DNA from: JBEKVE01 sp049514335
GTDB taxonomy: Bacteria > Actinomycetota > Acidimicrobiia > Acidimicrobiales > UBA8190
Reading direction: 5' to 3'
NCBI GenBank assembly: GCA_049514335.1
Contig: JBEKVE010000081.1
Span: forward strand, 1 to 14,058
Length of the DNA stretch: 14,058 nt
A program made the position numbers and the translations under genes. Positions 13,089 through 14,058 of this stretch are shown piece after piece. The notes below the pieces were generated by a model, which saw nothing but the letters and a program-made list of their open reading frames with translations, did no database searches and was not told the DNA's origin. Position 1 is the stretch's first letter, and the number at the start of each line of letters is the position of its first letter.

Positions 13089-13254
13089 CGGTGAGCCGCT
13101 GGCCGCCCGTCGATCAATAAACAAACGGCGCACCCACAATCACCACCGGATGCCGCCCGGTACAACAAGCCACGTCTCCCGGTTCACGAGAGCACGCGAA
13201 CCACTCACGGTTCCGTTCGGCGCCGTGGACCAACCCGGAACGTAGGATTGTGGC
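13089..13254. other. Intergenic region with inverted repeats upstream of the mannosyltransferase gene
   Basis: This 166-bp gap contains a locally AT-rich patch (CAATAAACAAA), an imperfect hairpin (GGTTCACG and CGCGAACC around AGAGCA), a GTTCCG/CGGAAC inverted repeat (13210-13215 and 13236-13241) and, next to it, a TAGGAT -10 box at 13243-13248. I see no gene. The second repeat sits over the expected -35 region and could be an operator. Confidence 0.35.
13243..13248 (+). promoter_or_regulatory. -10 box of the mannosyltransferase gene (leaderless)
   Basis: TAGGAT is followed by 6 bases and then GTG 13255. This is the same arrangement as the DUF3817 promoter, so the transcript is probably leaderless. 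The -35 region has no good match. Confidence 0.45.
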
Positions 13255-14058
13255 GTGAGCGTGGGGTTAGCAGGGGAACACCTTGAGGGCCATCCCCCAG
13301 CGAAGGCTAGCATTGCGACCGGCGTCCTCCTCACCGCCATCGCATGGCTGGTCAGTCGGATCGTCGTCGGTGCCGCCTGGGGACCCGCACGCGACCCGTT
13401 CACTTTTCGGACCTCCCTCTGGAGGCGCTATGACTCCCGCAACTATCTCACTATCGCCATCCAGGGAAGGACCTTTGGACGATGCGGTACCCCTGGCTTT
13501 CCAGAAACCGCCCTCATCCGCTACGCACACCTGCAGTGGTGCGGATCGGCGGGGTGGTTGCCCGGGTACCCAATCCTCATACGGGCGGTACACGTGCTCG
13601 GGATCTCCAGGCCGAGCTCCGGACTGCTCATCTCGTGGATCGGGCTGGCGGCGGCGCTGTTCCTGGTGTGGCACGGCTGGGGACGAGATCTCCGGCGCCG
13701 ACGTGCACTCGCGATGCTCGTGCTCTTCGGTCTATTTCCTGGCGCCGTCTACAATTTCGCCATCTTCCCGACGTCGGTCGCCCTGGCCCTCGAGGTCGGC
13801 GCGATCCTGACCGCTACGAGGGGGCGCTTCTTTTCGGCCGCCGTCCTCATTGCCGGCGCCGGTCTCTGTTATCCCTCTGCTTGGTTCGGAGCCGTCGGTC
13901 TCACTCTTGCTCTCGCCGTCGTGGCCGTCCCGTTGGGCGGGCGGGTCATCGCCCGCCGCACCCTGTGGGGGCTCGCTGGACTCGTCTCGCTAGTGGGTCT
14001 CGGCGTCCATGACCAGTACGCATTCAACCACTTCGACGCCTACTTCCTCGAGCTGAAG
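13255..14058 (+). CDS. Multi-pass PIG-V-like (GT-C) mannosyltransferase (partial, cut by right edge)
   Basis: The first 268 residues are visible and the frame is open to the right edge. The pattern is that of PIG-V/Mannosyl_trans2-type GT-C glycosyltransferases, which use polyprenyl-phosphate sugars on the outer membrane face: a first helix (about 20-42), then a loop with LWRRYDSRNYLTIAIQG (55-71) carrying the Asp60 expected to be catalytic, WLPGYPILIRAV (101-112), and further helices including LVLFGLFPGAVYNFAIFPTS (155-174), 193-205, 210-227 and 237-252. Codon use is less GC-biased than in the neighbours, with TTA as the fifth codon and several TTT, CTA and ATT. Start GTG 13255 is supported by TAGGAT 6 bases upstream. 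It may join the CelD-like protein in envelope glycan synthesis. Sugar specificity is not visible. Confidence 0.7.
   Translation, partial: MSVGLAGEHLEGHPPAKASIATGVLLTAIAWLVSRIVVGAAWGPARDPFTFRTSLWRRYDSRNYLTIAIQGRTFGRCGTPGFPETALIRYAHLQWCGSAGWLPGYPILIRAVHVLGISRPSSGLLISWIGLAAALFLVWHGWGRDLRRRRALAMLVLFGLFPGAVYNFAIFPTSVALALEVGAILTATRGRFFSAAVLIAGAGLCYPSAWFGAVGLTLALAVVAVPLGGRVIARRTLWGLAGLVSLVGLGVHDQYAFNHFDAYFLELK

Overview
This window is GC-rich bacterial chromosomal DNA with densely packed genes on both strands. Actinomycetota-type families are prominent: a DUF3817 membrane protein with its usual small membrane partner, a deazaflavin-dependent nitroreductase-family (DDN-like) protein, a TIGR03086-type DinB protein and a cytochrome P450. 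GTG starts are frequent. Several starts lie 5-7 bases after a -10-like hexamer, which suggests leaderless mRNAs. I infer an actinobacterium, possibly Acidimicrobiia; the class is a guess. I see no tRNA, rRNA, CRISPR array, insertion sequence or phage module.

Layout. (1) 1-1310, minus: a secreted protein cut by the left edge, with an N-terminal Cys-rich domain followed by a Vgb-like beta-propeller. (2) 1458-1706, plus: a small ORF carrying only an MbcA/ParS-type (DUF2384) antitoxin domain, with no toxin beside it. (3) 4417-1793, minus: a GlxA-type AraC regulator, a DJ-1/PfpI protein closely resembling isocyanide hydratase, and a TesB-like thioesterase. (4) 4536-5319, plus, divergent: DUF3817 and a two-helix membrane protein. 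(5) 7544-5342, minus: prolyl aminopeptidase, SAM methyltransferase and a DDN-like protein, tightly coupled. (6) 7702-9619, plus: an Amidase_3-type cell-wall amidase with one zinc ligand apparently lost, then a secreted protein whose domain matches the N-terminus of the propeller protein. (7) 10712-9633, minus: a CelD/BcsL-type GNAT acetyltransferase. (8) 10785-13088, plus: a DinB-like protein, a cytochrome P450 and a DUF1801 protein. (9) 13255 to the right edge, plus: a multi-pass PIG-V-like mannosyltransferase, incomplete.

How the genes may work together. The regulator-hydratase pair is the clearest functional unit: two proteins with the same DJ-1-type fold, one fused to a DNA-binding domain, with three 11-bp direct repeats between them. 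The amidase, the two secreted proteins, the CelD-like acetyltransferase and the mannosyltransferase point loosely to the cell envelope, but nothing shows that they form one system.

I found no convincing new defence or mobile system. The most interesting leads are the secreted domain shared by two distant genes, the amidase with a missing zinc ligand, a 20-bp element (19/20 identical) upstream of two unrelated genes, the leaderless-promoter pattern, and the orphan antitoxin-like domain.
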